The notes under the pieces are model-generated. The model worked only from the letters and a program-made list of their open reading frames with translations. It had not been told where the DNA came from and searched no databases. The position numbers and the translations under genes are program-made. This document shows, one piece after another, positions 19,477-29,032 of a stretch of DNA of 64,000 nucleotides. The stretch's first letter is position 1. Every line of letters begins with the position of its first letter. The DNA lies in NCBI GenBank assembly GCA_001897535.1, contig MKTC01000020.1, positions 57,182-121,181 of the forward strand. The letters run 5' to 3'. This stretch comes from Bacteroidetes bacterium 37-13. Its GTDB lineage: Bacteria; Bacteroidota; Bacteroidia; Chitinophagales; LD1.

Positions 19477-20871
19477 TTACCTTTTCAGTTTCAGCAGCAC
19501 TACGTTTTCTATGTGCATGGTTTGCGGAAACATATCAACCGGTTGAATTTTTGCCACAAAATATTTTTCATTTAGCAAACTTAAATCGCGCGCTTGGGTT
19601 GCCGGATTGCAACTTACATAAACAATTTTTTCTACCGCAGCTTCGAGTAAGGTTTTCACCACATCTTCGTGCATTCCTGCGCGTGGTGGGTCAGTAATTA
19701 TCACATCTGGTTTGCCATGCTTTTGTAGCAGTTCTTCATTAAGCAACAGCCGCACATCTCCACCATAAAAATGTACATTTTCAATATTATTTAGAGCTGC
19801 ATTTTGCTTTGCATCTTCAATTGCTGCATCTATTTGCTCAATACCAACCACTTGTTTGCAAGCTTGGCTAACATAAATTGCGATGCTTCCCACACCGGTA
19901 TAAAGGTCAAATACATTTTCATTTCCTGTAAGTTCCGCAAAATCTTTGGTAACATCATAGAGCTTTTTTGCTTGCACAGAATTAGTTTGAAAAAATGATT
20001 TTGGCGCTACTCTAAATTTGTATTCACCAAGCATTTCTGTAATAAAAGAATTTCCTTTTACCACAACTGGTTCAAGGTCGTAAATGGTATCGTTTGCCTT
20101 TGGATTTATTACGTATTGCAACGAAGTAATTTGTGGAAAATTTGACTGTACAAAATCCATTAAACGAGCAATTTTTTCTTTATCATTTTCAAAAAAACTA
20201 ATGAGCGTAAGCAACTCTCCCGTTTCCGTTTTTCTAATCAATAAATTACGCAATAAGCCTACTTTTTCTTTTATGTTGAAAAAAGAATAATTGTGCTCTA
20301 AGGCGAAATTTTTAATACCAACGCGAATGGCATTGCTTTCATCCATCAACCAACATTTTTCAATATCCAGCACACCCGAAAAACTTCCCGGAACGTGAAA
20401 ACCTAAAGCTCTACGTTCAAAAGTTTCGCCCGAAGCTATTTCTTCATTCGTAAGCCATTTGCGATTTGTGAATGTAAATTCCAATTTGTTTCGATAATCA
20501 TAACCATTTTCACAGCCAATAATATCGCTCATGCCATTGGTTGAAATTTTTCCTATTCTTTCAAAAGCATCGCGAACAGTTTGCGTTTTTATGCGCAGTT
20601 GCTCTGAATAATTTATATGTTGCAATTTGCAACCACCACACACTCCAAAGTGAACACACACGGGATTTTCACGCTCGGTAGAATTTTCTAAAACTTCAAC
20701 TAAATTAGCTTCGCAGAAAGACTTTTTGCTCTTTGCAATTTGCACTTTTACCAAATCGCCCGGTGCGGTGTATGGTACAAAAACCACTTTGCCGTTATCT
20801 AATTTTCCAATGCCAAAGCCTTCGGCAGAAATTCCCGTAATGCGAACGGTTTCAATTATTACTTGCTTCAC
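19477..20871 (-). CDS. rlmD: 23S rRNA (uracil-5-)-methyltransferase RlmD/RumA-like
   Basis: A 464-residue SAM-dependent RNA methyltransferase. It has an N-terminal TRAM domain (VRITGISAEGFGIGKLDNG), a 4Fe-4S site CVHFGVCGGCKLQH, the SAM motif FDLYTGVGSIAIYVS, the DPPRAGMH block and the catalytic-Cys motif IVYVSCNPATQARDL. These define the TrmA/RumA family. RlmD (U1939) is the usual assignment for 4Fe-4S members, though RlmCD-like dual specificity cannot be excluded. The start is a GTG at 20871, which gives the conserved N-terminus. It is divergent from menD across 159 bases. Confidence 0.92.
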   Translation of the reverse strand: MKQVIIETVRITGISAEGFGIGKLDNGKVVFVPYTAPGDLVKVQIAKSKKSFCEANLVEVLENSTERENPVCVHFGVCGGCKLQHINYSEQLRIKTQTVRDAFERIGKISTNGMSDIIGCENGYDYRNKLEFTFTNRKWLTNEEIASGETFERRALGFHVPGSFSGVLDIEKCWLMDESNAIRVGIKNFALEHNYSFFNIKEKVGLLRNLLIRKTETGELLTLISFFENDKEKIARLMDFVQSNFPQITSLQYVINPKANDTIYDLEPVVVKGNSFITEMLGEYKFRVAPKSFFQTNSVQAKKLYDVTKDFAELTGNENVFDLYTGVGSIAIYVSQACKQVVGIEQIDAAIEDAKQNAALNNIENVHFYGGDVRLLLNEELLQKHGKPDVIITDPPRAGMHEDVVKTLLEAAVEKIVYVSCNPATQARDLSLLNEKYFVAKIQPVDMFPQTMHIENVVLLKLKR

Positions 20872-21030
20872 AGCACAAAAATGAGATTTTATTTTTGCTG
20901 TGCTAATTCAAAAATTAGCTTAGAAACATTCTTCTTATTTTGAAATGGGTTTTAGTTGCTTTACTTTTAAGGTTTTAAAATGATTGCCGTTCCAAACAAA
21001 TTTCTAGAACTGTTGATACTCTAAAATTAA

Positions 21031-22734
21031 ATGACTTCCCATTTACACGTTCAACTTATTGCCGATTATTTGCATAAACGCGGAGTGCGCCATGTGGTAA
21101 TTTGCCCCGGCTCGCGCTCTGCACCATTTGTAATCGCGCTAAATGAATATCCTGCCATTAAAAAATATGTGATTGCTGATGAACGCTCGGCAGCATATTT
21201 TGCATTAGGAATTGCACAGCAAATACATTTTGCGGTAGCTGTAATTTGCACTTCAGGAACAGCAGCTCTAAACCTTGTTCCTGCCATTGCAGAAGCCTCA
21301 GCTCAAGCACTTCCACTTATTGCTATTACTGCCGATAGACCTGAAGAAATGCACTGGAGAGGCGAAAATCAAACGATTGAACAAAAAAACATTTTCATAG
21401 ATTATATACCGGAAAAATCAGCCATCAATTTTAAACCATTGCGAATGCTGAAAGACTTCACGGATAAGCTATTGGAAATGGATGAAACCTTAATGATTGT
21501 GCATGATGAGCCTAGCTTTCCTGCACACTGGAATGTTGAAATTCCAGAACCACTTTACGAGCGCGCAGGCGAAGAAATTCCACCGTATAATTTAAGCGAT
21601 AGTGAAGCAGATCTAGATTTAATACACCAAATATTAGGCGGCAACGAAGATTTACTTTTAGAAGAATGGGAAAATGCAGAGCGTATTTTAATCATTTGCG
21701 GCTATGCGCAGTTTACACCGCAAGTAATTCAACAACTAAAACATCTTTCAGAAAATCAAAATATTGTTATTGTTTCAGAACACGCAAGCAATCTACCGTT
21801 TCAGCAGAATGAAACTTGGAATTTAGACGCTCTGCTCACGCAAATGAAGCCCGACAGCGAAAAAAATTATGCCCCCGATTTGGTTATCACTTTAGGCAGA
21901 CACATACTTTCTAAAAAACTCAAGCAACTGATTAAGAAAAATAAGCCGCGATGGCATTTTCATGTTTCATCGCATGGTGAAGCTTGGGATCAATTTTACT
22001 TAGAAGATAAATTCGACTTTTTCAAAACCGGCAATAGCTTATTTCTTAGCAAATTAACTAATGCCAAATTAGCCAGAGAAGAATTTAAGCAGGCTTGGAT
22101 AAATTTAAGAACACAAACACAGCAACACACTCAAAGCTTTTTATCTAAAGCACCTTTCAGCGATTTAAAAGTTTATGAAAGCATTTACAGCCAACTTCCA
22201 AGCGGCACAAATTTGCAATTAGGCAATTCTACTCCAGTGCGCTATGCACAATTTTTCAACCTACCGGAAAACACAAAAGTAAACGCCAACCGTGGCACCA
22301 GCGGTATTGATGGATGCCTGAGCACGGCTGTGGGCGCGGCTTTAACGCATCATTCATTAACTGTTTGCATTATTGGCGACATTAGTTTTTTTTACGATAG
22401 CAATGCTTTGTGGAACAAATATCTTTCGCCAAACCTTAGAATAATTTTAATAAACAACGGAGGCGGTAATATTTTTAGATTATTAAGCGGACCAGAAACC
22501 GTGAAAGGCTTTGAAGATTACTTTGAAGCACAGCATAATTTGAGTGCAAAATATTTAGCTGAAATGTATGGCTTGCAGTATTACTTCTGCGAATCGCAAG
22601 GCGAACTAAACACACAACTGCCGGACTTTTTTCAACCTAAAAACAAAGCTGCAATTTTGGAAGTAAAAACCGACAACGAAATAAGTGCTACGGTTTACAA
22701 ACAGTATTTTTCTCATCTAAAAAATCATGCATAA
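21031..22734 (+). CDS. menD: SEPHCHC synthase (menaquinone biosynthesis)
   Basis: A 567-residue thiamine-diphosphate enzyme joining isochorismate and 2-oxoglutarate in menaquinone synthesis. The N-terminal Pyr domain has VICPGSRSAPF and TADRPEE; the PP domain has NRGTSGIDGCLSTAVGAA and IGDISFFYDSNAL, with the ThDP/Mg motif continuing to NNGGGNIFRLL. Length and order of motifs are normal. No other men gene lies in the window, so menD is separate from any cluster. Its presence implies menaquinone respiration. Confidence 0.95.
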   Translation: MTSHLHVQLIADYLHKRGVRHVVICPGSRSAPFVIALNEYPAIKKYVIADERSAAYFALGIAQQIHFAVAVICTSGTAALNLVPAIAEASAQALPLIAITADRPEEMHWRGENQTIEQKNIFIDYIPEKSAINFKPLRMLKDFTDKLLEMDETLMIVHDEPSFPAHWNVEIPEPLYERAGEEIPPYNLSDSEADLDLIHQILGGNEDLLLEEWENAERILIICGYAQFTPQVIQQLKHLSENQNIVIVSEHASNLPFQQNETWNLDALLTQMKPDSEKNYAPDLVITLGRHILSKKLKQLIKKNKPRWHFHVSSHGEAWDQFYLEDKFDFFKTGNSLFLSKLTNAKLAREEFKQAWINLRTQTQQHTQSFLSKAPFSDLKVYESIYSQLPSGTNLQLGNSTPVRYAQFFNLPENTKVNANRGTSGIDGCLSTAVGAALTHHSLTVCIIGDISFFYDSNALWNKYLSPNLRIILINNGGGNIFRLLSGPETVKGFEDYFEAQHNLSAKYLAEMYGLQYYFCESQGELNTQLPDFFQPKNKAAILEVKTDNEISATVYKQYFSHLKNHA

Positions 22735-22772
22735 AATCATCTCTTTCAAAACCACTATAATTACAAAAACAT

Positions 22773-22780
22773 TAGCTTTG
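22773..22780 (+). promoter_or_regulatory. Candidate promoter before the phosphoribosyltransferase gene
   Basis: TAGCTTTG matches TAnnTTTG and lies 22 bases before the ATG at 22803. The -33 element is not clear. Confidence 0.45.
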
Positions 22781-22802
22781 AATTTTCGATAAACAACAAG
22801 TT

Positions 22803-23312
22803 ATGAGCGATAAAAAATTGCAGATTTTAGATAGTGCCGCAATTACACAAAAAGTGAGAAGAATGGCTTACGAAATAGTGGAAGATTGCTATGATGATAA
22901 AGAATTAGTGTTGGTAGGAATTGAGCCAAATGGCTATCAATTTGCGCGTTTGCTTAAAAGTGAAATAGAAAAAATACAGAATCAAAAAGTGGAACTTTTT
23001 CCATTAAAAATTGACAAAGAACAACCCAATATCCAAACCATAGAAACTACACTCAAAGAAAACCAAACACTGAAAAGCAAAACACTCATTTTGGTTGATG
23101 ACGTTGGCAACACCGGCAAAACGCTTTTCTATGCGTTGGCAACTTTCACCAAAATGCAACCTAAAAAAATTAAAACCGCAGTGTTGGTAGAGCGCCAGCA
23201 CAAACGTTTTCCGGTAGCTTCAAACTTTGTAGGGCTTTCGCTTTCAACCACTTTGCAAGAAACAATTATTGTTGAATTTAATGGTAAAAACGGAGTGGCT
23301 TACTTGGAATAA
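22803..23312 (+). CDS. Phosphoribosyltransferase-fold protein
   Basis: A 169-residue type I phosphoribosyltransferase. The PRPP-binding motif is TLILVDDVGNTGKTL near residues 93-107, preceded by ELVLVGIEPNGYQFARLL, which replaces the usual GI.PRG loop. Overall it resembles PyrR/HPRT-like proteins, but the hood region is not diagnostic. A true PyrR lies 420 bases downstream, so this copy probably has another base substrate or is regulatory. Followed by the ArsC-like gene at 18 bases. Confidence 0.8.
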   Translation: MSDKKLQILDSAAITQKVRRMAYEIVEDCYDDKELVLVGIEPNGYQFARLLKSEIEKIQNQKVELFPLKIDKEQPNIQTIETTLKENQTLKSKTLILVDDVGNTGKTLFYALATFTKMQPKKIKTAVLVERQHKRFPVASNFVGLSLSTTLQETIIVEFNGKNGVAYLE

Positions 23313-23330
23313 AAACAACAAAACTTATTT

Positions 23331-23672
23331 ATGAAATATACCGTTTATCACAATCCAAGATGCTCTAAAAGCCGCGAGGCTGTTGCCTTTTTGCAAGAGC
23401 AAAACGCAGAAATAGAAATAATAGAATATCTAAAAGACTCGCCTACCGAAAGTGAAATAAAAGCACTACTGCAAAAGCTAAATATTCCAGCAATAGATTT
23501 AGTGAGAAAAGGTGAAGAACTTTTTAAAACTAACTACAAAGACAAAACACTTTCCGAGAAAGAATGGATTAAAATATTAGCCGAAAATCCAATTTTAATT
23601 GAACGCCCGGTGATAGTGAAAGGAAACAAAGCCGTGATTGCCAGACCAACTGAGAAAATAAACGAATTATAG
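23331..23672 (+). CDS. ArsC/Spx-family thioredoxin-fold protein (arsenate-reductase-like)
   Basis: A 113-residue protein of the glutaredoxin-type ArsC/Spx/YffB family. It shows YHNPRCSKSREAVAFL with the catalytic Cys11, then EYLKDSPTESEIKALLQKL and ERPVIVKGNKAVIARP, which carries the conserved Arg-Pro. This matches the E. coli-type arsenate reductase fold. It is not linked to the ars operon at 60407-63463, which encodes the unrelated low-molecular-weight-phosphatase type. In this pyrimidine-gene context arsenate reduction is uncertain and a general thiol role is possible. Confidence 0.85.
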   Translation: MKYTVYHNPRCSKSREAVAFLQEQNAEIEIIEYLKDSPTESEIKALLQKLNIPAIDLVRKGEELFKTNYKDKTLSEKEWIKILAENPILIERPVIVKGNKAVIARPTEKINEL

Positions 23673-23731
23673 TAAAAACACAAAGATTATTACTTAAAAA
23701 TCAACTTCATTTTTACCTTAGCGCAGATTTT

Positions 23732-24271
23732 ATGCAACCGCGAGCAATACTTACTTCTCAGCAATTTTCGCTAACCATTCGCAGGCTTTGCCATTTGCTT
23801 ATCGAAAATCATGGCGATTTCAAAAACAGCGTTATCATTGGTGTTCAGCCGCGCGGCATCTTGCTTTCTGCCCGCATAGAAAAAGAACTTCGCAGCATTA
23901 CCAAATTGCCAAACTTGCAACATGGCAAATTAGACATTACTTTTTACCGCGATGATTTTCGCCAAAAAGGGAAACCTTTAGAAGCCAGCGAAACCAATAT
24001 TCCTTTTTCTATCGAAGGCAAAAAAGTGATTTTGATTGACGATGTGCTTTACACCGGCAGAACTATTCGTGCTGCTTTAGATGCGATGTTAGATTTTGGC
24101 AGACCAGAAAATGTGGAATTACTTGTACTTATTGATAGAAGACTCCACCGCGACTTACCAATTCAAGCAACTTATGTAGGAAAAATAATTGATTCAATAG
24201 CACACGAACGCGTGAAAGTGGAATGGGAAGAAGAAGGCTTAAAAGACACTGTGTGGATTGAAAATGTATAA
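23732..24271 (+). CDS. pyrR: PyrR: pyrimidine regulator / uracil phosphoribosyltransferase
   Basis: A 179-residue PyrR. It has SVIIGVQPRGILLSARI (PRPP loop), the PRPP-binding motif KKVILIDDVLYTGRTIRAAL around residues 100-119, and DRRLHRDLPIQATYVGK, a PyrR signature. In many bacteria PyrR binds pyr mRNA to cause attenuation and also makes UMP from uracil. pyrB follows by 51 bases, supporting a pyr operon. I see no clear PyrR-binding hairpin or terminator in the 51-base gap, so the RNA-binding role is not shown here. Confidence 0.92.
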   Translation: MQPRAILTSQQFSLTIRRLCHLLIENHGDFKNSVIIGVQPRGILLSARIEKELRSITKLPNLQHGKLDITFYRDDFRQKGKPLEASETNIPFSIEGKKVILIDDVLYTGRTIRAALDAMLDFGRPENVELLVLIDRRLHRDLPIQATYVGKIIDSIAHERVKVEWEEEGLKDTVWIENV

Positions 24272-24322
24272 ATTGAAAACCAAAATTCTTTTCAAAAAAA
24301 TAGGTAAACACAAAATTTGAAA

Positions 24323-25246
24323 ATGAGCGCATTAAGCCAGAAACATTTACTGGGAATTAAATACATACAGAAGTCGGATATTGAATTGATATTGCAAACG
24401 GCAAGCCGCTTTAAAGAAGTTTTGCAACGACCGATAAAGAAAGTTCCTTCGCTCAGAGACATTACCATCGCCAATTTATTTTTTGAAGATTCTACCCGAA
24501 CTCGTATTTCTTTTGAATTGGCTGAAAAGCGCTTGAGTGCAGACACCATCAACTTTTCAGCATCAAATTCATCGGTAAAAAAAGGGGAAACTTTATTAGA
24601 TACCGTTCGCAATATTCTCGCTATGAAAGTGGATATGGTAGTAATGCGCCACAGCAGCAGCGGAGCGCCTGTTTTTCTTTCGCAACATATTCCTGCAAGC
24701 ATTGTGAATGCCGGAGATGGCACGAATGAACATCCAACACAAGCTTTGTTAGATGCTTATTCCATGACCGAGAAATTTGGCACATTAAAAGGTTTGCGTG
24801 TCTTAATTGTGGGTGATATTACGCACTCGCGTGTGGCAGGTTCCAATATTCCTTTATTGCAAAAAATGGGTGCGGAAGTTACCGTTTGCGGCCCGCCAAC
24901 ACTTATACCAAAACACTTGCCCGAATTAGGCGTGAGGGTAGAAACTAATTTGAAGAAAGCATTGCAATGGTGCGATGTAGCGAATGTTCTGCGCATTCAG
25001 TTGGAGCGAATGGATATTAAATTTGTGCCTACGCTTCGCGAGTATTCTCTTTTTTACGGTATCAACCGCGAACTTTTAGATAGCTTAAACAAGCAGATTA
25101 CCATAATGCATCCGGGTCCAATCAATCGCGGAGTAGAACTAAACAGCGATGTTGCCGATAGCGGTCAATCTTTAATTTTGCAACAAGTTGAAAATGGCGT
25201 TGCTGTGCGTATGGCAGTGATGTATTTACTTGCAGGAAGAGAATAA
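24323..25246 (+). CDS. pyrB: Aspartate carbamoyltransferase catalytic chain
   Basis: A 307-residue ATCase catalytic subunit, committing carbamoyl phosphate and aspartate to pyrimidines. Signatures are DSTRTRISFELAEKRL for carbamoyl phosphate binding, HPTQALLDAYSM, VGDITHSRVAGSNI and the C-terminal IMHPGPINRGVEL. The ATG at 24323 is preferred to a TTG two codons upstream. No regulatory chain pyrI follows. Its stop abuts the stop of the convergent CapA-like gene with no space between. Confidence 0.96.
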   Translation: MSALSQKHLLGIKYIQKSDIELILQTASRFKEVLQRPIKKVPSLRDITIANLFFEDSTRTRISFELAEKRLSADTINFSASNSSVKKGETLLDTVRNILAMKVDMVVMRHSSSGAPVFLSQHIPASIVNAGDGTNEHPTQALLDAYSMTEKFGTLKGLRVLIVGDITHSRVAGSNIPLLQKMGAEVTVCGPPTLIPKHLPELGVRVETNLKKALQWCDVANVLRIQLERMDIKFVPTLREYSLFYGINRELLDSLNKQITIMHPGPINRGVELNSDVADSGQSLILQQVENGVAVRMAVMYLLAGRE

Positions 25247-26824
25247 CTACCTGCTTTGCAGCGTAATTGCGCGCACTTGTCTTCCATTTAATAATGCAAC
25301 TATAAAACTTTGCTTATAGCGCGGCTTAAACACGCGCAGCCAAAGCTGCATCACTTCTTCTAAGTTGTAAGAACCTTTGGAATAATATTTGTACATACCG
25401 TTTTCTTCCACTACAGAAAAGCCTTTCAAATGGTCGTAGTAATTTGTATCCAATGGAATTAGCTTCTTCATAGCATAAAACTGAATGCAATAAAAAGTGT
25501 CAATTTCTTCTTTATTTAACTGACGTTTAGCAAGCAATGGAGCATCAGTTTGCTTCATAAACTCAGGCTTAAAAATGCTGAGTTTATTATTGAGTGAAGC
25601 ATTGGTAAGTTGCACGGTTTCATCAACATTATTCACCACATTATCTGTTACGTTATACTGAATTTCATCGCTGTGTGTGCCTAATGCTTTGCGAATTTCA
25701 AATGCGCTGTTTGCTGCTCTTCGTTGTTCTATGTATGGAATTTGTTTAAACACATTGCCATCTTGCACGGCAGCCGAAGGCAAAGCTGAAACTTTCGATC
25801 TGTTTTTCATAGTAATGGTATCATAGTAATTCCAAACAGGAATAAAACCATAATCGCCTAAAGTAACTGCTCCGGTAAAATTGTTTTTCTTTAATTCTAC
25901 ATCTAAAATAATGCCATTTCGATTGCGCAAACTGGTATCGCTACTCAATAAATTTCCTAAAGAATATACCGCCAATCCTGTTTGCGGTTGAGTGTTGTAA
26001 TAATATTCCACAAACTCCATTGGCAACACCGCATTTGGGTGAACGCCAACTACCAAACCAACGCCATGCTCAAAACACCAACGTGCTAAATTCTGTTGCG
26101 TATATGACGGAATATCTTGTTGATTGCTGCCCCAATCAAAATAAGCAATCACAAAATCTACGTTCTGCATTTTTGCTGCACGCAAATCGCTTTCAATCAA
26201 ATTTTTATCGGCAACATTTATCACTACTTCTTTTGAAACTTCAGAGCGATTTGCCAAAATAGCATAGTTGAGTAGCGCAATTCTAAACCCTTTTCGGTAA
26301 ATCATTAAAGGACAGTTTCCATTTCGCTGCACATTGTTGGTATAAGCACCTGTAGAAACAATATCCATTGTGCCAAGCGTTTGTTGTGTGCGCTGCAAAG
26401 TGTTTTTATCAATATTTCCTGTGTTTGAATTAGCTAAAGTTAAGGTGTTGATACCGCTGTATTTTAGTGTGAGGGCAAATTCATCGGGCGAAGAATATGG
26501 CGAGCCAATATCGTTTGCAAAAGACGTTTTTAAATTGGCAATTGTAATATCGCCCAAGTTTAGTATTGGTTGAATATAGCGCAACTCGTGGTTAAAGCTG
26601 TATCTGCCCCTTGTGCTATCGTAGCTGTTTTTAATCTGCTGTTCATTTTGATAAATGTTTCCTGCAATCATTAAATGCAACATTCTAAATGAATCTAAAC
26701 GCTCAAACTCTGCGGCTTCATCTCTTTCAATAAAACGCGTAACAACTTTTTGCGCTGTTGCAAAATTTACACTAAAAAGGAGTATGGCACAAACAATATG
26801 TTTTGCGAATAATAAAAACTTCAT
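25247..26824 (-). CDS. CapA-like protein with degenerate metal-binding site
   Basis: A 525-residue exported protein (signal peptide to about residue 24) with the fold order of CapA/PgsA metallophosphatase-like proteins. Family motifs are recognisable but changed: GD becomes GN (MIAGNIYQ), NLE becomes NLK, NNH becomes NSN, HWG becomes DWG (AYFDWGSNQQD) and the late HHPH becomes VHPN. All the usual His metal ligands therefore seem lost, which argues for a pseudoenzyme. The C-terminal 190 residues, with QLNKEEIDTFYCIQFYAMKK, are not typical of CapA and may be a Bacteroidota-specific domain. No poly-glutamate genes are nearby. Confidence 0.72.
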   Translation of the reverse strand: MKFLLFAKHIVCAILLFSVNFATAQKVVTRFIERDEAAEFERLDSFRMLHLMIAGNIYQNEQQIKNSYDSTRGRYSFNHELRYIQPILNLGDITIANLKTSFANDIGSPYSSPDEFALTLKYSGINTLTLANSNTGNIDKNTLQRTQQTLGTMDIVSTGAYTNNVQRNGNCPLMIYRKGFRIALLNYAILANRSEVSKEVVINVADKNLIESDLRAAKMQNVDFVIAYFDWGSNQQDIPSYTQQNLARWCFEHGVGLVVGVHPNAVLPMEFVEYYYNTQPQTGLAVYSLGNLLSSDTSLRNRNGIILDVELKKNNFTGAVTLGDYGFIPVWNYYDTITMKNRSKVSALPSAAVQDGNVFKQIPYIEQRRAANSAFEIRKALGTHSDEIQYNVTDNVVNNVDETVQLTNASLNNKLSIFKPEFMKQTDAPLLAKRQLNKEEIDTFYCIQFYAMKKLIPLDTNYYDHLKGFSVVEENGMYKYYSKGSYNLEEVMQLWLRVFKPRYKQSFIVALLNGRQVRAITLQSR

Positions 26825-26890
26825 GAAATTAAAACTGCGATATTAAGCGAGCGTAAGAATACTGAAAAGCCCGAACCTAATCTCAAAAAA

Positions 26891-28216
26891 TTACTGAACC
26901 ACAATTCGCTTGGTCATTTTATAGTTGTCGGTTTCTACCAAAACAAAATAAAACCCTTTTGGAACATCAATATTTATTTGATTAAAACCGCCTTGCAACT
27001 TTTGCTGCCACAGCGAGTTTCCAAGTGTGCCAACGAGTTGAATGGTGAAAGGTTTATTGAAGTTATTTTGAATAGCAAGTTGCATTCCATTTTCAACTAT
27101 TGAAGGAAAAACATCTACTGAATACTTGTTTTCCGAAAGGTTTTGAATAGAAGTAAAAGTGGTGTCGCCATATAAGCGAAGTGCTCTCTTAAAACAAGGA
27201 ATAATATTGTTTTCACTAATACCTCCAGCATTAAACATGGTAAAATCTATTCCCCAATCCCAGTAAAACCAAGAGATATTATGCTGCAAAATTTTTGTTC
27301 CAACATATTCAATCCAATTGCACCTACTCACTGTATCAGCATAATGGCTCACACCGAATTCCCCTAAAAAAATTGGCTTCTGAAACGAGTCTTGAAAATG
27401 CAAAACATGCTGCCAACTTAGAGCTAATGCAGCTTCGTACATATTGCTATTATCGGGATATTTTATTCCGGTAGGATAGACAGGATTGTTCCAACTAAAA
27501 CCTTGGTGTGTGAAATTTATCGGGTCGTAAAGATGCCAAGTGTAAATTAAATTAGTATCGGTAAGTGGTGTATAATTTTCATAAGCTAAACCCCAGCTCC
27601 CAAAACTTGGTGAAACTATTATTGAATGAGCGGTTGTGTTTTTACGAATAGAGTCTATTGCAATAGCAAACATGGCACTTAAAGTATCATTATCTAAAAC
27701 ACCGTTTGCAGGAATGCCTGGCTCATTCAACAATTCAAAAGTAAATCTTTCAGGGTCTAAGTTTTTATATCTATTTGAAAGTACCGCCCACAAATGAGCA
27801 AAGCGTGGTGCTTGCTTTCTCCAATTTGTATTTACAATATTCCAACCGTGATGATTATCAATTATGAGCATCATATCCAATTCTGTGCACCATGCAATCA
27901 CAGAATCTATACGACTAAAAATTACATGATTTTCATTTACAGCATAAGGCGCTGCTGTATCTGTAACCATTGCAAAATTTATAGGCAATCGTAAAGATGT
28001 GATTCCTGCATCTTTCATTTTTTGCAAACTTGCTTTGGTATATCCCGTTGGTGTTGGCCAATTATTTTGCCAAGTAGCCTCTAACCAATTACTCAAATTT
28101 TGTCCTTTACCAAATGCATCACATCTTTTTTGTGCTACACTTTGTGCTTCAACATCTCTTGCAAAAAGAGCCGAGAAAATTAGTAAAACTAAAGTGTAAA
28201 AATACTTGTCGCTCAT
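26891..28216 (-). CDS. Secreted GH5 glycoside hydrolase with type A T9SS sorting domain
   Basis: A 441-residue endoglucanase-like enzyme. After a signal peptide (about residues 1-24) comes a GH5 (beta/alpha)8 barrel: LRLPINF, IDNHHGW, the acid/base Glu165 in ELLNEPG, YTWHLYDP and the nucleophile Glu286 in IFLGEFGVS. The last 80 residues, with SVDVFPSIVENGMQLAIQNN and GFYFVLVETDNYKMTKRIVV, form a type A sorting domain, so the enzyme is exported or anchored by T9SS. The substrate is probably a beta-1,4-glucan or mannan; the subfamily cannot be told by eye. No polysaccharide utilisation locus surrounds it. Confidence 0.88.
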   Translation of the reverse strand: MSDKYFYTLVLLIFSALFARDVEAQSVAQKRCDAFGKGQNLSNWLEATWQNNWPTPTGYTKASLQKMKDAGITSLRLPINFAMVTDTAAPYAVNENHVIFSRIDSVIAWCTELDMMLIIDNHHGWNIVNTNWRKQAPRFAHLWAVLSNRYKNLDPERFTFELLNEPGIPANGVLDNDTLSAMFAIAIDSIRKNTTAHSIIVSPSFGSWGLAYENYTPLTDTNLIYTWHLYDPINFTHQGFSWNNPVYPTGIKYPDNSNMYEAALALSWQHVLHFQDSFQKPIFLGEFGVSHYADTVSRCNWIEYVGTKILQHNISWFYWDWGIDFTMFNAGGISENNIIPCFKRALRLYGDTTFTSIQNLSENKYSVDVFPSIVENGMQLAIQNNFNKPFTIQLVGTLGNSLWQQKLQGGFNQINIDVPKGFYFVLVETDNYKMTKRIVVQ

Positions 28217-28258
28217 ACTATTTTTTCGTTGTTTTTTTCTGTTTTATTTGATATAAAA

Positions 28259-28303
28259 CTTAAAGAGGTTCCCTTCAAAATCTATGAAAGAAACCTCTTT
28301 AAG
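28259..28303 (-). terminator. Terminator-like hairpin after clpP
   Basis: A 12-base-pair perfect stem, CTTAAAGAGGTT (28259-28270) with AACCTCTTTAAG (28292-28303). On the minus strand it is followed by TTTTATAT. It lies 21 bases beyond the clpP stop. The T-run is short, so termination may be moderate. Confidence 0.6.
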
Positions 28304-28324
28304 AACTATTACTATATTTTAAAG

Positions 28325-29032
28325 TTAGTCATTTACTTTTCGGTTGCTGCGGTCAAGAACTTCATCAATCATGCCGTATTCTTTAGCTTCCACCGCACGC
28401 AACCAATAGTCTCGATTGCTATCGTGTTCTATTTTTTCTAAAGTTTGCCCACTATGGCTTGAAAGTATTGCGTACAATTCATCTTTAATTTTTCTTATCT
28501 CATTTACCGAAATTTGAATATCGCTGGCTTTGCCGCCAATACCGCCCAAGGGCTGATGAATCATCACGCGTGCATGAGGCAATGCAGTGCGCTTTCCTTT
28601 TTCGCCCGCACACAAAATTACTGCTGCCATACTTGCTGCCATTCCGGTGCAAATAGTTGCCACGTCCATATTCACATACTGCATGGTATCGTAAATTCCC
28701 AAGCCGCTATAAACTTCACCACCGGGAGAATTGATATAAATCTGCACATCGCTTCGCGCATCGCTGCTTTCTAAAAACAATAGCTGTGCTTGAATAATGC
28801 TTGCTACATAATCATCAACGGGAGTTCCCAAAAAGATAATTCTATCCATCATCAACCGGCTAAAAACATCTACTTCTCTAAAAGGCATCGGGCGTTCTTC
28901 AATCACTGTCCTGGTAAGGTTGCTCACCGTATGCTGCGATTGCAGTTTCATATATTTTTCTAAACCCAATCTGTTGATACCTTGATGTTTCACGGCATAA
29001 TTGGTAAAATCTTTTGCATCTTTAATATTCAT
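28325..29032 (-). CDS. clpP: ATP-dependent Clp protease proteolytic subunit
   Basis: A 235-residue serine peptidase forming the tetradecameric ClpP chamber. The catalytic residues are Ser134 in GMAASMAA, His159 in ARVMIHQP and probably Asp204 in IEHDSNRD. The region NSPGGEVYSGLGIYDTM forms part of the substrate groove. The N-terminal 45 residues are longer than in E. coli, as in other Bacteroidota, and may contain a removable propeptide. clpX is not adjacent; the gene stands alone with its own terminator-like hairpin. Confidence 0.95.
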   Translation of the reverse strand: MNIKDAKDFTNYAVKHQGINRLGLEKYMKLQSQHTVSNLTRTVIEERPMPFREVDVFSRLMMDRIIFLGTPVDDYVASIIQAQLLFLESSDARSDVQIYINSPGGEVYSGLGIYDTMQYVNMDVATICTGMAASMAAVILCAGEKGKRTALPHARVMIHQPLGGIGGKASDIQISVNEIRKIKDELYAILSSHSGQTLEKIEHDSNRDYWLRAVEAKEYGMIDEVLDRSNRKVND

